Origin: UBA11606 sp039815945
GTDB taxonomy: Bacteria > Actinomycetota > Acidimicrobiia > Acidimicrobiales > Aldehydirespiratoraceae
Direction of reading: 5' to 3'
Length of the DNA stretch: 7,429 nucleotides
Assembly (NCBI GenBank): GCA_039815945.1
Contig: JBCBYI010000200.1
Location: forward strand, 1 to 7,429
Shown: piece after piece, positions 6,298 to 7,429 of the stretch
Layout of the letters: the number at the start of each line of letters is the position of its first letter
Numbering within the stretch: position 1 is the stretch's first letter
The notes under the pieces: generated by a model
Seen by the model: the letters and a program-made list of their open reading frames with translations, nothing else
Database searches by the model: none
Told to the model about the DNA's origin: nothing
Program-made: the position numbers and the translations under genes

Positions 6298-6648
6298 CAG
6301 CCGCTCCTTGGCCTTCTGGTCGCCGAGGGGGCGACCGATGATGGCCTTGTCGTCGGTGACGATCACCGGACGCTGGAGGAGCTTCGGATACGCGAGCAGC
6401 ACCTCGACGACCTTGTCGGGGTTGCCGACATAGTCGTCCTCGTCAAGTTCGAGCTTCTTGAACTGGGCGTCCTTGCGGACGAGGTTCTCGACCGGATCCT
6501 CGAGCTTGGCGATCATGTCACGAAGGGCTGCCTCGTCCGGCGGGTTCTTCGTGTAGCGGATCTCTTCGAACTCGACGCCCATCTCCGTGGCGACCGCCAC
6601 GGCGTTCTTGGACGACTGTCAATTGGGGTTGTGGTAGATCGCAGTCAT
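6280..6648 (-). CDS. arsC: ArsC-family selenoprotein: arsenate reductase-like, Sec (TGA) at the catalytic cysteine
   Basis: Read through the in-frame TGA at 6619-6621, the gene encodes 122 residues starting MTAIYHNPN-U-QSSKNAVAVA, with U as residue 10. In the thioredoxin-fold ArsC family this place is the catalytic Cys of HNPxCSxSR. The alignment needs no gap, and a CxxS-like pattern (UQSS) remains. Downstream the family core is complete: YTKNPPDEAALRDMIAKL (32-49), LVRKD (56-60), LLQRPVIVTDDKAIIGRP (90-107). R58, R93 and R106 match the arsenate-site arginines R60, R94 and R107 of E. coli ArsC, whose Cys is at 12. A SECIS-like hairpin follows the TGA. Starting instead at the internal GTG (6600) loses strand 1 and the catalytic loop. 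A -10 box ends seven nucleotides before ATG 6648, suggesting a leaderless transcript. Arsenate reduction is likely but unproven; a related thiol redox role is possible. The gene ends inside the tandem duplication. Confidence 0.85.
6585..6621 (-). promoter_or_regulatory. Bacterial SECIS-like element with the UGA codon it recodes
   Basis: After the TGA (6621-6619) come 16 nt, then CCGTGGC (6602-6596), the loop GGTC (6595-6592) and GCCACGG (6591-6585), a perfect 7-bp stem. The loop starts 24 nt after the UGA, within the range known for bacterial SECIS elements. Its GGUC loop recalls the GGUC core of the E. coli fdhF SECIS, where the G-U pair of bases is bound by SelB. A weaker lower helix may form between nt 5-9 and 39-43 after the UGA. 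The hairpin lies within the coding sequence, as is usual in bacteria. Confidence 0.8.
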
Positions 6649-6655
6649 GGCGGCG

Positions 6656-6682
6656 ACTCTAGCCACGCTCCCCTCGGGCCAA
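6656..6682 (-). promoter_or_regulatory. Candidate promoter of the ArsC-like selenoprotein gene
   Basis: On the minus strand TAGAGT (6656-6661) ends seven nucleotides before ATG 6648, the geometry of a leaderless start. A poor -35 candidate, TTGGCC (6677-6682), lies 15 nt upstream. The site sits in the 47-nt gap after the ligase gene. Read-through from the ligase is equally possible. Confidence 0.3.
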
Positions 6683-6695
6683 GCCACATTGCTTG

Positions 6696-7429
6696 TCACG
6701 GCCACGGCGCTGGGGCGTACTGATCGCGGAGCTCGAACTTCAGGATCTTCATCGTCGCGTTGCGGGGCAACGCCTCGCCGTGGATCACGAGCTGTTCGGG
6801 GATCTTCTGGGTCATCAGGCCCGCGCCCTTGCAGGCGGCCACCATCTCGTCGAAGGTCAGGTCGGGCTGGTCGGGGGCGGTCTCGATCACCGCACAGACC
6901 CGCTCGCCACGATCGGGATCGGGCAGGCCGATCACCGCGGCGTTGCCGACCTGGGGCAGCTCGTACAGCACGTTCTCGATCTCGGCGGCGGAGATGTTCT
7001 CTCCCTTGCGGATGATGATGTCCTTGAGGCGGCCGGTGAGGGTGACGTGGCCGTCCTCGTGCATCACGCCGAGGTCGCCGGTGCGGAACCGGCCCTGCTC
7101 GTCGAACGCACCCGCTTCGAGCGTGGGGTCGGTGTAGCCCTTGAAGAGCATCGGGCCAGCGACACGCACCTCGCCCTCGTTGCCCGGCCTGGCGAGTTCG
7201 CCGGTGTCGGGATCGACGATCGACACCTCGCAGCCCTCGATCGGCGCACCCTCGGTGTTGGCGAGCTGATCGTCGGTGTCGGACGGCGAGCCGTTGCAGA
7301 TCATCGGGCACTCGGTCATGCCGTAGCCGTGCACGATCGGCACGCCCATGCCCTCCTTCACCGCGAAATAGACCTCCGGCGGCTTCGGGGCACCGCCGCC
7401 CGGCATGAGCCGCAGCGCGGGCATGACCT
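6696..7429 (-). CDS. Acyl-CoA ligase of the ANL superfamily, C-terminal part (5' end outside window)
   Basis: About 243 codons of the 3' end are visible. The start is beyond the right edge, so the ATG at 7424 is an internal Met. The protein activates a carboxylic acid as acyl-AMP and joins it to CoA. Counting from that Met, the core motifs are in order: GGGAPKPPE (9-17), GYGMTE (33-38), FRTGDLG (113-119), GRLKDIIIRKGENISAAEIE (131-150) and PRNATMKILK (220-229). K226 is the expected catalytic lysine of the small C-terminal domain; the residue before it is Met where Gly is usual. There is no carrier-protein domain after the C-terminal domain, so this is a stand-alone ligase and not an NRPS module. 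The acid substrate cannot be read from this part; fatty, cyclic or steroid-derived acids are all possible. It ends 47 nt before the selenoprotein start on the same strand. Confidence 0.9.
   Translation of the reverse strand, partial: VMPALRLMPGGGAPKPPEVYFAVKEGMGVPIVHGYGMTECPMICNGSPSDTDDQLANTEGAPIEGCEVSIVDPDTGELARPGNEGEVRVAGPMLFKGYTDPTLEAGAFDEQGRFRTGDLGVMHEDGHVTLTGRLKDIIIRKGENISAAEIENVLYELPQVGNAAVIGLPDPDRGERVCAVIETAPDQPDLTFDEMVAACKGAGLMTQKIPEQLVIHGEALPRNATMKILKFELRDQYAPAPWP

Noticed and set aside
6280..6600. ArsC-like gene as a short 106-residue protein from GTG 6600, or as a pseudogene
   Set aside because: The short form lacks the first strand and catalytic loop. The upstream codons encode the exact missing family motif in the same frame up to a TGA at the Cys position, a SECIS-like hairpin follows, and no other lesion exists. 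A sequencing error at the TGA remains possible but would not explain the hairpin.
1..7429. tRNA, rRNA, CRISPR array, insertion sequence or phage genes
   Set aside because: No cloverleaf, ribosomal RNA stretch, spaced repeats, transposase or integrase-like frame was seen on either strand.

Overview
This window comes from a high-GC actinomycete. The grounds are the strong G/C bias at third codon positions, an F420-type luciferase-like oxidoreductase, and the ltp3/ltp4/DUF35 sterol-catabolism cassette known from Mycobacterium and Rhodococcus. An Acidimicrobiia-like (Ilumatobacter-like) origin is my impression, not something the sequence proves.

Layout. Positions 1-1046 (minus) hold the N-terminal part of a protein with a complete formyltransferase domain and an intact Asn-His-Asp triad; it leaves the window and is probably the loading end of an NRPS/PKS-type megasynthase. 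Positions 1122-4875 (minus, read right to left) form a compact operon: a double-domain DUF35 protein, an Ltp4-like and an Ltp3-like SCP2-thiolase homologue (GTGA overlap, then a 1-nt gap), and a GNAT acetyltransferase after a 52-nt gap. By gene order, size and sequence the first three match M. tuberculosis Rv3521-Rv3522-Rv3523, whose Rhodococcus relatives cleave C24-branched sterol side chains. Positions 4876-5250 are a divergent intergenic region with two near-identical promoters, one facing each way. Positions 5251-6270 (plus) encode an F420-dependent LLM-class oxidoreductase of the MSMEG_2256 type, apparently from a leaderless transcript.

The main result is at 6280-6648 (minus). An ArsC-family protein is split by an in-frame TGA exactly at its catalytic cysteine (codon 10, 6619-6621). 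Sixteen nucleotides past this TGA is a perfect 7-bp stem with a 4-nt GGUC loop (6585-6602), which has the form of a bacterial SECIS element. All three arsenate-site arginines of the family appear conserved. The best reading is a selenocysteine-containing arsenate reductase-like protein; a plain gene caller would truncate it to a catalytically dead fragment. It converges on the LLM gene at a 17-bp tandem duplication that carries the stop codons of both genes.

Positions 6696-7429 (minus) are the C-terminal part of an acyl-CoA ligase (ANL superfamily), open at the right edge. Together the ligase, the DUF35/Ltp genes and the LLM oxidoreductase suggest a CoA-dependent lipid or steroid breakdown neighbourhood, with a redox selenoprotein and the start of a secondary-metabolite synthase beside it. 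No tRNA, rRNA, CRISPR array or insertion sequence was seen.
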